A stretch of DNA of 8,983 nucleotides from an uncultured Treponema sp. (GTDB lineage Bacteria > Spirochaetota > Spirochaetia > Treponematales > Treponemataceae). A model generated the notes under the pieces. That model did no database searches and had not been told where the DNA came from. It was given only the letters and a program-made list of their open reading frames with translations. Below, in pieces: positions 1 through 7,150 of this stretch. How positions within the stretch are numbered: position 1 is the stretch's first letter; every line of letters starts with the position of its first letter. A program made the position numbers and the translations under genes. The DNA lies in the NCBI GenBank assembly GCA_946611835.1, contig CAMOEE010000101.1:1-8983 (forward strand), read 5' to 3'.

Positions 1-335
1 ATACAGAAATCAATGATGATACAAATGCCCTTTCAAATTACACATACAGCTTGTATCAGGTTGTCATCACAAAAACCGAGAAATATAATGACATTGTTAC
101 AGTTGAGACAAAATCTGTAAAAGAAGACATTAAGTTGGCTAAAGTAACAAATGCAGCTGGCGACAAACTTTATGAAGATTATGAGCTTACAACTGCAGTT
201 GGCAAATACGCTGCCGCAGTTTCTGTCAGCTACTCAACAGGTTCTTTGATTACAAACAGCTTCTATGTCAAGAAAGCCCTTGCATCAGATGCAAGCGTTT
301 ACGCAAAGAAAACTGTTACTGGTACTTACAACTAA
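1..335 (+). CDS. 3' end of an unrecognised, probably secreted beta-rich protein (5' truncated)
   Basis: The reading frame is open from base 3 with no stop upstream, so this is the C-terminal ~110 residues of a longer protein that begins outside the window. A TTG at 51 could be mistaken for a start, but the open frame runs through it. The sequence alternates polar and hydrophobic residues, is rich in Tyr, Thr, Val and Ser, and contains no cysteine, which suggests a beta-sandwich domain of the Ig or fibronectin type. It ends with a Lys/Ala/Thr-rich segment and a TAA at 333-335. A strong terminator follows, so this is the last gene of its transcript. I do not recognise the family. The extracellular location is inferred from composition only. 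Confidence 0.7.
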   Translation, partial: TEINDDTNALSNYTYSLYQVVITKTEKYNDIVTVETKSVKEDIKLAKVTNAAGDKLYEDYELTTAVGKYAAAVSVSYSTGSLITNSFYVKKALASDASVYAKKTVTGTYN

Positions 336-341
336 TTTAAA

Positions 342-363
342 CTAAGAAATAAAATTTTCTTAG
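342..363 (+). other. AT-rich 8-bp hairpin just after the stop codon
   Basis: CTAAGAAA at 342-349 pairs perfectly with TTTCTTAG at 356-363 across a 6-nt loop. It begins 6 bases after the preceding stop. A T-run lies nearby (369-377) but is offset from the stem, so this is probably an mRNA 3'-end stabilising hairpin or a weak first terminator ahead of the strong one at 378-420. Confidence 0.4.
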
Positions 364-377
364 CAATTTGTTTTTTT

Positions 378-420
378 GCACTTCCCGTTTTCCTTCTTTT
401 TTGCGGGGAGTGCTTTTTTT
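378..420 (+). terminator. Rho-independent terminator of the first gene
   Basis: GCACTTCCCG (378-387) pairs with CGGGGAGTGC (404-413), with one G-T wobble, and is followed directly by seven T (414-420). There is no A-run on the 5' side, so it should work only in the plus direction. It ends the transcript of the truncated gene and isolates the GH3 gene downstream. Confidence 0.85.
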
Positions 421-486
421 ATAGAAAAAAGCCATGGAATTTGCTAGAATACTATGAAATATCAAATTTCATTCAGTGTTTGTTTT

Positions 487-2205
487 ATGAAAAAAATTCT
501 TTCCCTTTTTTTTGTTTTTCTTTTTCTCTTCAATTTATATGCTCAGAATTCAAGAACAAATCAATCCACCTCCAAGATTCCTGAGAATGCGGATTTTTGG
601 TCAAATTATCCCAACGAGGAACTTGCGGATTTCCTTGTTTCTCATTTAAGCGATGAGGAGCTTCTTGCCCAGATTTTTATGTTCGGCTGGGCAGGGGAGG
701 AGCCGAGCGCCCTTCTGAATCAGTGGGTGAGCGAACGGGGTTTGGGCAGTGTAAAAGTCTTCGGATGGAATACCAACAACACTGAACAGGTCGCAAAATC
801 TATATCTTCTTTGCAGGAACTTGCCCAGCGGCATAAATTCAAGATTCCACTTTTTGTAGCTACAGATCAGGAGGGCGGTACAATCCGTCATGTTAAAGGC
901 GACACCACAATCACTCCTGGTAACATGGCAATCGGTGCTTCCCAGTATCCTATAGACGCTTATTACAGTGCGTTTTACATTTCACGGGAAATAAAAGCTC
1001 TTGGAATCAACATGAATTTTGCTCCAACTGTTGATTTGTATACAAACCGGGATTCTTCCGTCATCAATGTGCGTTCTTTTGGTGAGGATGCGGAATTCGC
1101 AGGCCAGCTGGCTTCGGCTTATGTTGCAGGCTCAATTGCGGCTGGCGTTATACCGACTGCAAAACACTTTCCTGGTCATGGTGACACAAGTTCAGACTCT
1201 CATATTAAGCTTCCTGGCGTTTACATTGACTGGGAACAGGCCGAAAAACGGGAGCTTGTTCCTTACAAATATTTGATTTCACAGAATGTTCCCGCAATTA
1301 TGAGCGGCCATCTTCTTTACCCAAAAATTGAAGCGGAACCGGCATCCCTTTCCCGCCCCTGGCTTACCGACATCTTGCGTGGAAAGCTTGGTTTTAAGGG
1401 GCTGATTATCACTGATGACATGATGATGACGGGTGCATGGGGCTATGCAGGAAGCAGTTCAGAGGCTTTTAAGCGGGCAATTGAGGCCGGGAACGACATA
1501 ATCCTCAGCTCTCGTACAGCAGAACTTGACGAGCGTCTCTGGACTATGAACCTGTCTAATATCCGGAATGACCCCAATTTCCGAAAAATCGTCACACTGG
1601 CGGCGCACCGTGTAATTCTGGAAAAGCTGAAGTATTTTAAGAGCGGAAATGCGGCACCTCTTTTCCCGGAAATTTCCCGCCTCAAAGACCAGATTCCTGA
1701 TAAAGAAGGGCAGAAATTCTTTCTTTCTCAGGCTTGCCGGGCTATCACCGTTTATAAAGAGGGGCATTTCCCCTATAAGGGCGGAGACAGGCTTCTTGTT
1801 GTTGGTCCTGCCGACGACGAAAACCGGAATGAGTCTCCTTTTTTTGCTGAGGCCAAAAAACGCTATGGGGATTTTGCTTACTACAAGATTGCATTTGAAA
1901 AACTTGGCCATGTCGGAATTGACTGGAACGGAAATCAGATTGAAGCTATGGCCGGAAATTATGATACGATAATTTTCTATGTTCCGAATGAAGAAGGAGC
2001 AGAGATTGCAAAACGCCTCAAAAACTGCGGAAGGCGGGTCTATATTCTCTCTGCTTTGACACCGATTCCTGTTCTGACAGGATTTGAATTTGCTGATACG
2101 ATTCTGCTTGGTTACAGCTACTCGATTTACTCATATCAGGCGCTTTTTGCGGCTTTAAGCGGGGAATTCACTCCAGAGGGTAAGCTGCCCCTTGAAAGCC
2201 GTTAA
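487..2205 (+). CDS. Secreted NagZ-type family 3 glycoside hydrolase (beta-N-acetylhexosaminidase)
   Basis: Predicted to hydrolyse terminal beta-linked N-acetylglucosamine, for example from peptidoglycan fragments, outside the cytoplasm. Residues are numbered from the upstream ATG at 454. The TIM barrel carries DQEGG (138-142), RSFGED (207-212), and the diagnostic NagZ loop KHFPGHGDTSSDSH (237-250), whose Asp248/His250 form the general acid/base dyad in this subfamily. ITDDMMM (319-325) supplies the nucleophile Asp321. A C-terminal alpha/beta domain (about 410-583) ends in the GH3-typical GKLPLE, as in the two-domain Bacillus NagZ. I prefer the ATG at 487 (residue 12) because it opens directly onto the signal peptide MKKILSLFFVFLFLFNLYA; starting at 454 adds 11 residues ahead of it. 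Neither start has a clear Shine-Dalgarno sequence. The gene is apparently monocistronic and converges on the DTW gene. The NagZ-type GH3 call is strong; the natural substrate is inferred. Confidence 0.9.
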   Translation: MKKILSLFFVFLFLFNLYAQNSRTNQSTSKIPENADFWSNYPNEELADFLVSHLSDEELLAQIFMFGWAGEEPSALLNQWVSERGLGSVKVFGWNTNNTEQVAKSISSLQELAQRHKFKIPLFVATDQEGGTIRHVKGDTTITPGNMAIGASQYPIDAYYSAFYISREIKALGINMNFAPTVDLYTNRDSSVINVRSFGEDAEFAGQLASAYVAGSIAAGVIPTAKHFPGHGDTSSDSHIKLPGVYIDWEQAEKRELVPYKYLISQNVPAIMSGHLLYPKIEAEPASLSRPWLTDILRGKLGFKGLIITDDMMMTGAWGYAGSSSEAFKRAIEAGNDIILSSRTAELDERLWTMNLSNIRNDPNFRKIVTLAAHRVILEKLKYFKSGNAAPLFPEISRLKDQIPDKEGQKFFLSQACRAITVYKEGHFPYKGGDRLLVVGPADDENRNESPFFAEAKKRYGDFAYYKIAFEKLGHVGIDWNGNQIEAMAGNYDTIIFYVPNEEGAEIAKRLKNCGRRVYILSALTPIPVLTGFEFADTILLGYSYSIYSYQALFAALSGEFTPEGKLPLESR

Positions 2206-2235
2206 AATCAGGACTACCACATATCAGCTCTTCGT

Positions 2236-2916
2236 TTAGAAATTTGGAAGCACTTTTTTTGTGGTGTATTTGTAGTCCGTGGCGTGGGAGTTGGGAAGCT
2301 TGCCGTCAATGCGGTCATTTTCTTTTTGAATCTGTAGTTTTATCAGCTCCTTGAAGGCTGTCATAAGGCATTCCGGGTTGACATCCTTACTAACAATATC
2401 CGCAGCCTGCAATTCTTTTATCAGATAATAGCATGTTTCAATCGTTGAGACACATTCTTCGCTTGGTTCTTTTTTGAAAGTGTAAATGGAACGGTAACTT
2501 CCGGCGAAACTTAGTTTTGGAAGGGCCATGATGTTCGTGCTGAGCTTTATCATTTTTTTTGAACAGAACCAGGTGGAGTCAATTATGATTGCCAGCAGCT
2601 TTTTATTGCCAATTTGAGCCTTGAATCCCTCTTTTTTGGCATTCCATGCATCTTCGCCGGGGTAGAGAAGAACAGGGTAATATCGTTCGTCAGCCAAAAG
2701 TTCACAAAGGCGGGCGTTTTTGGTGAAATCAATACCTACAAGAACCTCTGAGTCAATTAGACCTGCATGAGCCACACGACCTGTTCCCGTACGGTTTCTT
2801 TTAGCTTCTTTTGGATGCATTAAAAAAACAAATTTTACGCCGGAATCAAATGGAGGAACGAATCGGCAAAGACAAGTGTCGGTGGGTCGTAAACAAGTGT
2901 AACAGATTTGACGCAT
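2236..2916 (-). CDS. DTW-domain tRNA-uridine aminocarboxypropyltransferase
   Basis: The DTW family transfers the 3-amino-3-carboxypropyl group of S-adenosylmethionine to uridine in tRNA, giving acp3U. It is related to E. coli TapT (YfiP). The 226-residue cytoplasmic protein starts with the family's cysteine cluster, Cys5-x2-Cys8-x6-Cys15-x-Cys17, including the usual Arg-Pro after the second Cys. HPKEAKRNRTGTGR follows at 34-47, then the signature DSTW at 113-116, then a YRSIYTFKKEPSEECVSTIE stretch (about 137-156) matching the family's Tyr-Arg...Pro...Ser-Thr-hydrophobic-Glu block. Length is normal. The target position in tRNA cannot be read from sequence. No Shine-Dalgarno precedes the ATG, and a good -10 box lies only five bases upstream, so the mRNA may be leaderless. 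It is convergent with the GH3 gene, with 30 bases between stops, and is separated from the pectate lyase by a terminator. Confidence 0.88.
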   Translation of the reverse strand: MRQICYTCLRPTDTCLCRFVPPFDSGVKFVFLMHPKEAKRNRTGTGRVAHAGLIDSEVLVGIDFTKNARLCELLADERYYPVLLYPGEDAWNAKKEGFKAQIGNKKLLAIIIDSTWFCSKKMIKLSTNIMALPKLSFAGSYRSIYTFKKEPSEECVSTIETCYYLIKELQAADIVSKDVNPECLMTAFKELIKLQIQKENDRIDGKLPNSHATDYKYTTKKVLPNF

Positions 2917-2921
2917 ATGGG

Positions 2922-2951
2922 ATTTTAACTTGAAAAATGAGTTTTAGACAA
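2922..2951 (-). promoter_or_regulatory. Candidate promoter of the DTW gene, predicted leaderless start
   Basis: On the minus strand TTGTCT (2946-2951) and TAAAAT (2922-2927, five of six consensus bases) are separated by 18 bases. The -10 box ends five bases before the ATG at 2916, so transcription should begin at or within a base or two of the start codon. The absence of any Shine-Dalgarno motif agrees with this. This is prediction only. Confidence 0.4.
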
Positions 2952-2963
2952 CTGGATAAAAAC

Positions 2964-2999
2964 AAAAAAACGGCTTCCTGTGTATGGAAGCCGTTTTTT
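2964..2999 (-). terminator. Bidirectional intrinsic terminator downstream of the PL9 gene
   Basis: CGGCTTCC (2971-2978) and GGAAGCCG (2986-2993) form a perfect 8-bp stem with a 7-nt loop. It is flanked by seven A on the left (2964-2970) and six T on the right (2994-2999), so a U-tract follows the stem on either strand. Its main job is to end the minus-strand pectate lyase transcript, about 60 bases after that stop codon. A weaker AT-rich hairpin, TAAAACTA/TAGTTTTA (3015-3022 with 3036-3043), lies between. Confidence 0.85.
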
Positions 3000-3051
3000 G
3001 TACTAACTGCAATATAAAACTAATTGTTCCTATTGTAGTTTTAGCACAGGT

Positions 3052-6000
3052 TTACTTGCGTTTTTTAAGGATGATGAATGAACAGCATCCAACTGCTGCT
3101 GCAATAACAGCAATGATGATGATTACGAGAGGCAGCTTGCTTGAAGAAGATGACGGAATCTTGAAGCTTGTGCTGTTGTAATCTGCACCGATTCCTGCTG
3201 GAACTGCGCTTGTTTTCTTGAAGAGATTTCCGAGATCGAATTCACCTTTTTCGTTTCGTGGGAGACGGTTAAATGTTTTGCCGTCAGCCTTGAGACCGTT
3301 AGAGATATCTTTGAAATCAACATTCTCAAAAGCTTCTTTTCCGAGTTTTGCTCCGCTCTTGTTTACAGACTGTGCTCCGTCGTAGAAGAAGTTGTTGTCT
3401 GAGTCGAGGCGTGCTCTTAAAGTTGGATCCTTTGAATCATCGAATTTGTCTCGTCCAGAACCATTAACAGAAAGGACATTTGATGCTTTTACGGCTCTTG
3501 GATACTTGTCTGCATCACCTTTTCCGTAGAAGTTGAGGTTGGTGTCCTTGTTTCCATAGAGTGTACAGTTTTCAACAATAAGTGCCGGGTTAGAGTTTGT
3601 TGTGATACCGTTCAAATCGTTGTTGAATGCGATTGAGTTCTTGATTAAATGCTTAACAGCGATACCGTCACCACCGAGTTTGAATCCGTTTCCGTCACCT
3701 TTACCTGTGTTGTCAATCTTGCGGCCGTTGTTGTAAGCGATACAGTTATCGAGAAGTACGGCACCGATTGGGCCTGTCTCAATTTTAGCGTACAAATCCC
3801 AACCATCATCGACATTGTGGTGAGCGACACAGTTTCTGAAAATGTTTCCTTCGCCAGATGTGAGCTTAGAAGCGAATCCGTCTGCATTGTTCTGAGCCGG
3901 GTCACAGTTTCCGAATGATTCACAGCCGTAAATCAAGTTGTTGCTTGGCCATTTTGAAGGAGGCTCAGCAGAACGACCTGAAATCTGGATACCAGTGTCG
4001 CCGTTCATGTATGCATCGACTTTGATGAGGTAGTCGTAGTGACCTGCAACCTGAATACCTTTGCAGTCATCAGGAGTTCCTGTTACATCGATGTTTTCGA
4101 TTGTCCAGTAGTTTCCGTAGATGTTGAATCCGGCACCAGAAGCCTTTGAACCCTTGAAGTTAAGGATTGCACGATTGTTTGGATCTTCTGACTTGAGGAC
4201 TTTGCGGGCAGATGGAGTACCATCGTTTCCTCGTTCAATCCAGAGTGTTGCTGACGGGTGATATTCACCTGGTGCGAGCAAAATTGTCTGGCCTGGTTTA
4301 CAGTACTGAATAGCGACTTCGAGGCTGAGAGGAGCTTCTTTTGAACCGTTACCGAATACATCTCCAGTCTGTGAGACATAGAGCTTAGAGCCCTTGAATG
4401 ACATTGAGCTGATGCTGTGAGTATAAGTTACCGGATTGTAGTTCTCTTCGTAGTCGTTGACATCAAGATTCTTGTTGAATTGTGCGATTACCTGTTTTGG
4501 ACCTGGTTTGTAGCCGTCTTCAGGATCGAATGTTACTAGAAGGTCATTGCTGCCTTTCTTGATCTTGATAGTCTTTTTATAGTCAACATTTGCTTCAACT
4601 TTCTCTGAGTTGATAAGAACTGCACCGTCTGAATCTTTAACTGTGATTGTACCGTTTGAGTTTGCTGTGAATACGAAAGGATAGCTCTGATTGTACCATG
4701 TAACCGGACAATCGATGAGAGTTGTAAGAGGAACAAGCTCTGGTGGTTCTTCTGTCGGTGGCGGATCTTTAGCAGGGTCTGTGACCTTGAAATCAACATC
4801 GCTGAATGTAGCGTTACATCCACGGGCAACTGCGAAACCTACATAGATGTGCTCCGGGTCGAGCTGGGTGAGCTTTTTGTTCTCGGTATCGTACATGAGG
4901 AATTCTTCGACTGTATCCTCCGATGCGATAGCTCTCTTGTAGATTGCGTGATAACCAGTGTTGTCTTTCTTCAGGGTGATTCGATATTTGTCACCTGTTT
5001 TGATTGCGTCTGATGCCTGATCGTAGCTGAATGCCTTGCTTACGCTTGAAGCTTTCTGAGAGATTTCTGCATCACCGGCTTCGATGATAGAATCAGTGAT
5101 TCCGCTTACGAATCGTGAACCAAGACCGTCTTTGATTTCTTTTTTAACGCCGTTTACATGAGTTGTGAATTTGCGTGAAATTACACCAGCCGAGTTGTTG
5201 TAAGCGATGACCATTGCCTCACCATTTTTACCAAGCCGGTCAAGAGCGAGAAGGCCGAAACCTTCCTGGCCGTCTGGCATCGGGTTGTGGTAATCTACTG
5301 TTACTGTAGCTGTAAGCTCGAAATTCTCTTTTTTAGGATCGAGTGTTGTATAATAGAAAGAAATACCGTCGAAGAAGGTCTCGAATTTACCACCCTTGCT
5401 GATGATGTTTCCTGTTTTCGGGTCGAATTCACAAGAATTGAGTTTGACTTTAAGGTCGTCAGAATCAAGAATTTCGAAATTGTTGTATTCTGGTTTTGTT
5501 GATGTACCAAATTCTGCGAATTCCCAGACTCGTTCTTCAAGCTTGCTTGAAGTCTTTGCAAGTTTTTCTGAATCCTGTTTTTCTTTTCCGCGTGTTGCGC
5601 TTACAACAAAGCTGACTTTAGAACCGACAGGAATTTCAACAGTTGAAGTGAGGTCATTCGTTTTTGGAAGGGCTGTTTTTTTGCCTTTTTCGTCTGTGTA
5701 TGAAACGATGTAACCGTCTGCTTCCGGAACTTCTGTCCAGTCAAGCTGAATTTTGCCGCCGCCGAGGTTTCGTGCAGAAAGTGCAGTTTTGACCAGCGGG
5801 AGAGTGTATTTCAAAGTTGCAGGAGCTGATTCATGTTTTGCGCTTTCGCCATTTCGCTCTGCATATACAACGAATGTATAAGTACCTGATTTTTTGACTT
5901 CAAAAACAGATGTTTTGGCTTCCTTTCGGGTTTTGCCATAGTTTGCTTTTTTTGAAGCACCAGTGTCAGATGACATGGCAACTACGCCGCTGTCAGCACC

Positions 6001-6177
6001 GTCATTTGATGTGACGCTCTTGAACGATACAGTAATTTCGTTCGGGCCTGTCTGTTCAACTTTTGTGATTGAAGGTGCGGCAACTTCTGCCCAAGGCTTT
6101 CTGTCTGCGAAAGCACCTGTTGATGCAAAAATTGCGATTGCACCTGCACACAAAAGGGTTACGAGTGATTTTTTCAT
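3052..6177 (-). CDS. Secreted multidomain family 9 pectate lyase with C-terminal membrane tail
   Basis: Cleaves polygalacturonate by calcium-dependent beta-elimination. Order in the 1041 residues: Sec signal peptide 1-24 (ending AFA); two fibronectin III-like domains (about 33-127 and 128-212); a beta-sandwich resembling LamG/DUF1349-like domains (about 215-468); a Pro/Glu linker PPPTEEPPE (472-480); an Ig-like segment (482-590); a right-handed parallel beta-helix (about 597-990); a Ser-rich linker; a hydrophobic helix (about 1015-1036); a KKRK tail. The catalytic machinery of Pel9A is conserved. Asp766, Asp790, Asp791 and Asp794 (in ADGFASK and DDGWD) keep the exact spacing of calcium ligands Asp209/233/234/237, and Lys833 in GNGFKLGG corresponds to catalytic Lys273. 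A Shine-Dalgarno AAGGAG (6190-6195) lies 12 bases before the ATG. Terminators on both sides imply a single-gene transcript. The PL9 call is strong; names for the accessory domains are tentative. Confidence 0.93.
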   Translation of the reverse strand: MKKSLVTLLCAGAIAIFASTGAFADRKPWAEVAAPSITKVEQTGPNEITVSFKSVTSNDGADSGVVAMSSDTGASKKANYGKTRKEAKTSVFEVKKSGTYTFVVYAERNGESAKHESAPATLKYTLPLVKTALSARNLGGGKIQLDWTEVPEADGYIVSYTDEKGKKTALPKTNDLTSTVEIPVGSKVSFVVSATRGKEKQDSEKLAKTSSKLEERVWEFAEFGTSTKPEYNNFEILDSDDLKVKLNSCEFDPKTGNIISKGGKFETFFDGISFYYTTLDPKKENFELTATVTVDYHNPMPDGQEGFGLLALDRLGKNGEAMVIAYNNSAGVISRKFTTHVNGVKKEIKDGLGSRFVSGITDSIIEAGDAEISQKASSVSKAFSYDQASDAIKTGDKYRITLKKDNTGYHAIYKRAIASEDTVEEFLMYDTENKKLTQLDPEHIYVGFAVARGCNATFSDVDFKVTDPAKDPPPTEEPPELVPLTTLIDCPVTWYNQSYPFVFTANSNGTITVKDSDGAVLINSEKVEANVDYKKTIKIKKGSNDLLVTFDPEDGYKPGPKQVIAQFNKNLDVNDYEENYNPVTYTHSISSMSFKGSKLYVSQTGDVFGNGSKEAPLSLEVAIQYCKPGQTILLAPGEYHPSATLWIERGNDGTPSARKVLKSEDPNNRAILNFKGSKASGAGFNIYGNYWTIENIDVTGTPDDCKGIQVAGHYDYLIKVDAYMNGDTGIQISGRSAEPPSKWPSNNLIYGCESFGNCDPAQNNADGFASKLTSGEGNIFRNCVAHHNVDDGWDLYAKIETGPIGAVLLDNCIAYNNGRKIDNTGKGDGNGFKLGGDGIAVKHLIKNSIAFNNDLNGITTNSNPALIVENCTLYGNKDTNLNFYGKGDADKYPRAVKASNVLSVNGSGRDKFDDSKDPTLRARLDSDNNFFYDGAQSVNKSGAKLGKEAFENVDFKDISNGLKADGKTFNRLPRNEKGEFDLGNLFKKTSAVPAGIGADYNSTSFKIPSSSSSKLPLVIIIIAVIAAAVGCCSFIILKKRK

Positions 6178-6189
6178 AATTACTCACAG

Positions 6190-6195
6190 CTCCTT
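6190..6195 (-). promoter_or_regulatory. Ribosome binding site of the pectate lyase
   Basis: AAGGAG on the minus strand lies 12 bases upstream of the ATG at 6177. The spacing is longer than the usual 5-9, but this is the only purine-rich anti-16S match near the start, and the ATG opens straight onto a signal peptide. Confidence 0.6.
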
Positions 6196-6213
6196 AAAAA
6201 ATAAAGATATACT

Positions 6214-6222
6214 ATTGTATCA
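6214..6222 (-). promoter_or_regulatory. Candidate extended -10 promoter for the pectate lyase
   Basis: On the minus strand TGATACAAT is an extended -10 element (TGn plus TACAAT, five of six consensus bases). It sits just downstream of the terminator that ends the lipoprotein transcript and gives a leader of about 30 bases before the ATG. No good -35 is seen; extended -10 promoters can do without one. Prediction only. Confidence 0.4.
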
Positions 6223-6223
6223 T

Positions 6224-6259
6224 AAAAAGGGCAGACTTGTACCAGTCTGCCCCCTTTTT
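6224..6259 (-). terminator. Bidirectional intrinsic terminator downstream of the lipoprotein gene
   Basis: GGGCAGACT (6229-6237) and AGTCTGCCC (6244-6252) form a 9-bp stem with a 6-nt loop. Five A precede it (6224-6228) and five T follow two extra C (6255-6259), so it can work on both strands. On the minus strand it lies about 30 bases after the lipoprotein stop and should uncouple that gene from the pectate lyase. Confidence 0.8.
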
Positions 6260-6286
6260 GCGAAAAATTGTTAATAAAACGACAGC

Positions 6287-6922
6287 TTATTTGCTGACAT
6301 TGATGTAGTAGATGTAGATTGTGCTTGATTTTGAACCAATTGAGTATGTTCCGTCAGCTGTTACTTCATAAGTTCCAACTGCTGGAGCATCGTCATCACC
6401 GCTGTAAACCGGAAGAGGAATAGAAGCGACAACAGCTTTGCTTTCGTCGTAGATTTCTGCAACACGAGCTTCAGTTTTGCTTGAGCTGATACCGTAAAGT
6501 GTAATTGTCTCACCTTTTTTAGCAGGGAAAGAAATTACGCTTACTGGTTCGCCACCCTTTTCAACTGCTGAACCGCTCATCTTGAAGCGCTGTGTGAATT
6601 TTTCGCCAGCAACTTTGATGTCAGTCTTTGCAACTTCGATTGGTTTCTGTGCACCGTGAATTACGAAGCCGTCTTCTTCCTTCTGGTCAGTCATAATCTT
6701 GCCGACTTCGATATCGTTTGCCGAAATGTAGATTCCTGATGTTTTATGTACATACTGTGAAACCTTTTCTTCAGCAGCAGGAGCAGCCTTTTCTTCTACG
6801 GCTTTTGCAGGAGCTTCAGCAGGTGTTGCGGCAGCAGGAGCGGCTTCTTTCTTTGAACATGAAATAAATCCGGCAGAGAGAACTGCAGCGAGTGTCAAAG
6901 CCGAAAGTGTAATTTTCTTCAT
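6287..6922 (-). CDS. Lipoprotein with a pectate-lyase-associated beta-sandwich domain
   Basis: A 211-residue protein with a lipoprotein signal peptide: positive MKK, a hydrophobic stretch, then FISC with the lipidated Cys at 22. Phe at -3 is unusual in most bacteria but fits the relaxed spirochaete lipobox. Residues 24-53 form a low-complexity Ala/Pro/Glu/Lys linker. Residues about 64-209 look like the C-terminal accessory domain of many rumen and clostridial pectate lyases: ISANDI near its start, FTQRFKMSGSA (109-119), a VSVISFPAKKGETITLYGISSSKT stretch of that family's pattern (about 127-150), an Arg at 153, and the closing YSIGSKSSTIYIYYINV pattern. No catalytic motif is visible, so I infer a carbohydrate-binding or lyase-partner role at the envelope. 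AGAGGT (6929-6934) lies six bases before the ATG, an ideal ribosome binding site. Terminators and promoters suggest its own transcript next to the PL9 gene. Confidence 0.82.
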   Translation of the reverse strand: MKKITLSALTLAAVLSAGFISCSKKEAAPAAATPAEAPAKAVEEKAAPAAEEKVSQYVHKTSGIYISANDIEVGKIMTDQKEEDGFVIHGAQKPIEVAKTDIKVAGEKFTQRFKMSGSAVEKGGEPVSVISFPAKKGETITLYGISSSKTEARVAEIYDESKAVVASIPLPVYSGDDDAPAVGTYEVTADGTYSIGSKSSTIYIYYINVSK

Positions 6923-6928
6923 AGAATT

Positions 6929-6934
6929 ACCTCT
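6929..6934 (-). promoter_or_regulatory. Ribosome binding site of the lipoprotein gene
   Basis: AGAGGT on the minus strand, six bases before the ATG at 6922. It fixes this start, which also opens directly onto the lipoprotein signal peptide. Confidence 0.7.
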
Positions 6935-6959
6935 AAAAAATTAAGATTTTTGTAGCATG

Positions 6960-6990
6960 AGTATAGAATTTCTTTAAAAAAATAAAACAA
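6960..6990 (-). promoter_or_regulatory. Candidate promoter of the lipoprotein gene
   Basis: On the minus strand TTGTTT (6985-6990) and TATACT (6960-6965, five of six -10 bases) are 19 bases apart, slightly longer than ideal, in an AT-rich stretch. Predicted transcription starts near 6953, giving a leader of about 30 bases. Prediction only. Confidence 0.35.
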
Positions 6991-7076
6991 CGATTATTTA
7001 GAAAATTCCGATATTTGATTTCTTGTATTATATAAAGATAGAGGAATTTGAATAAAAAGCCTGAAAATACATTATT

Positions 7077-7131
7077 TTGAATTAAAAATAATCATATTTT
7101 ATATATCGCTTTACATGATATGATTTATAAT
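7077..7131 (+). promoter_or_regulatory. Candidate promoter region of the alpha/beta hydrolase gene
   Basis: Two alternatives are visible. TTGAAT (7077-7082) is 17 bases from TATATA (7100-7105) and would give a leader of about 40 bases. A perfect TATAAT (7126-7131) lies nearer but lacks a good -35 and would place the start just ahead of the ribosome binding site. The 228-base divergent region shared with the lipoprotein gene is very AT-rich, and no operator palindrome stands out in it. Confidence 0.35.
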
Positions 7132-7139
7132 AATGAACA

Positions 7140-7145
7140 TGGAGG
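7140..7145 (+). promoter_or_regulatory. Ribosome binding site that sets the hydrolase start at 7151
   Basis: TGGAGG ends five bases before the ATG at 7151. In-frame ATGs at 7133 and 7139 lie at or before this site, and the second overlaps it, so neither has a ribosome binding site of its own. The Shine-Dalgarno sequence therefore selects 7151. Confidence 0.75.
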
Positions 7146-7150
7146 AAAAA

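Noticed and set aside
454..486. Upstream ATG as the start of the GH3 gene
   Set aside because: It adds 11 residues before a textbook signal peptide that starts at the ATG at 487, and it has no ribosome binding site.
2211..2278. GGACTAC/GTAGTCC inverted repeat between the convergent GH3 and DTW genes, considered as a terminator
   Set aside because: Only a 7-bp stem with a loop of more than 50 bases; the right arm is coding sequence of the DTW gene and no T-run follows. Probably chance.
3645..3923. Long open frames on both strands inside the pectate lyase gene
   Set aside because: They are shadows of the beta-helix coding frame, which has full catalytic-residue conservation; neither shadow has a start signal or family resemblance.
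7133..7150. Upstream ATGs at 7133 and 7139 as the hydrolase start
   Set aside because: The only Shine-Dalgarno motif lies at or after them and is spaced for the ATG at 7151, which opens onto the signal peptide.
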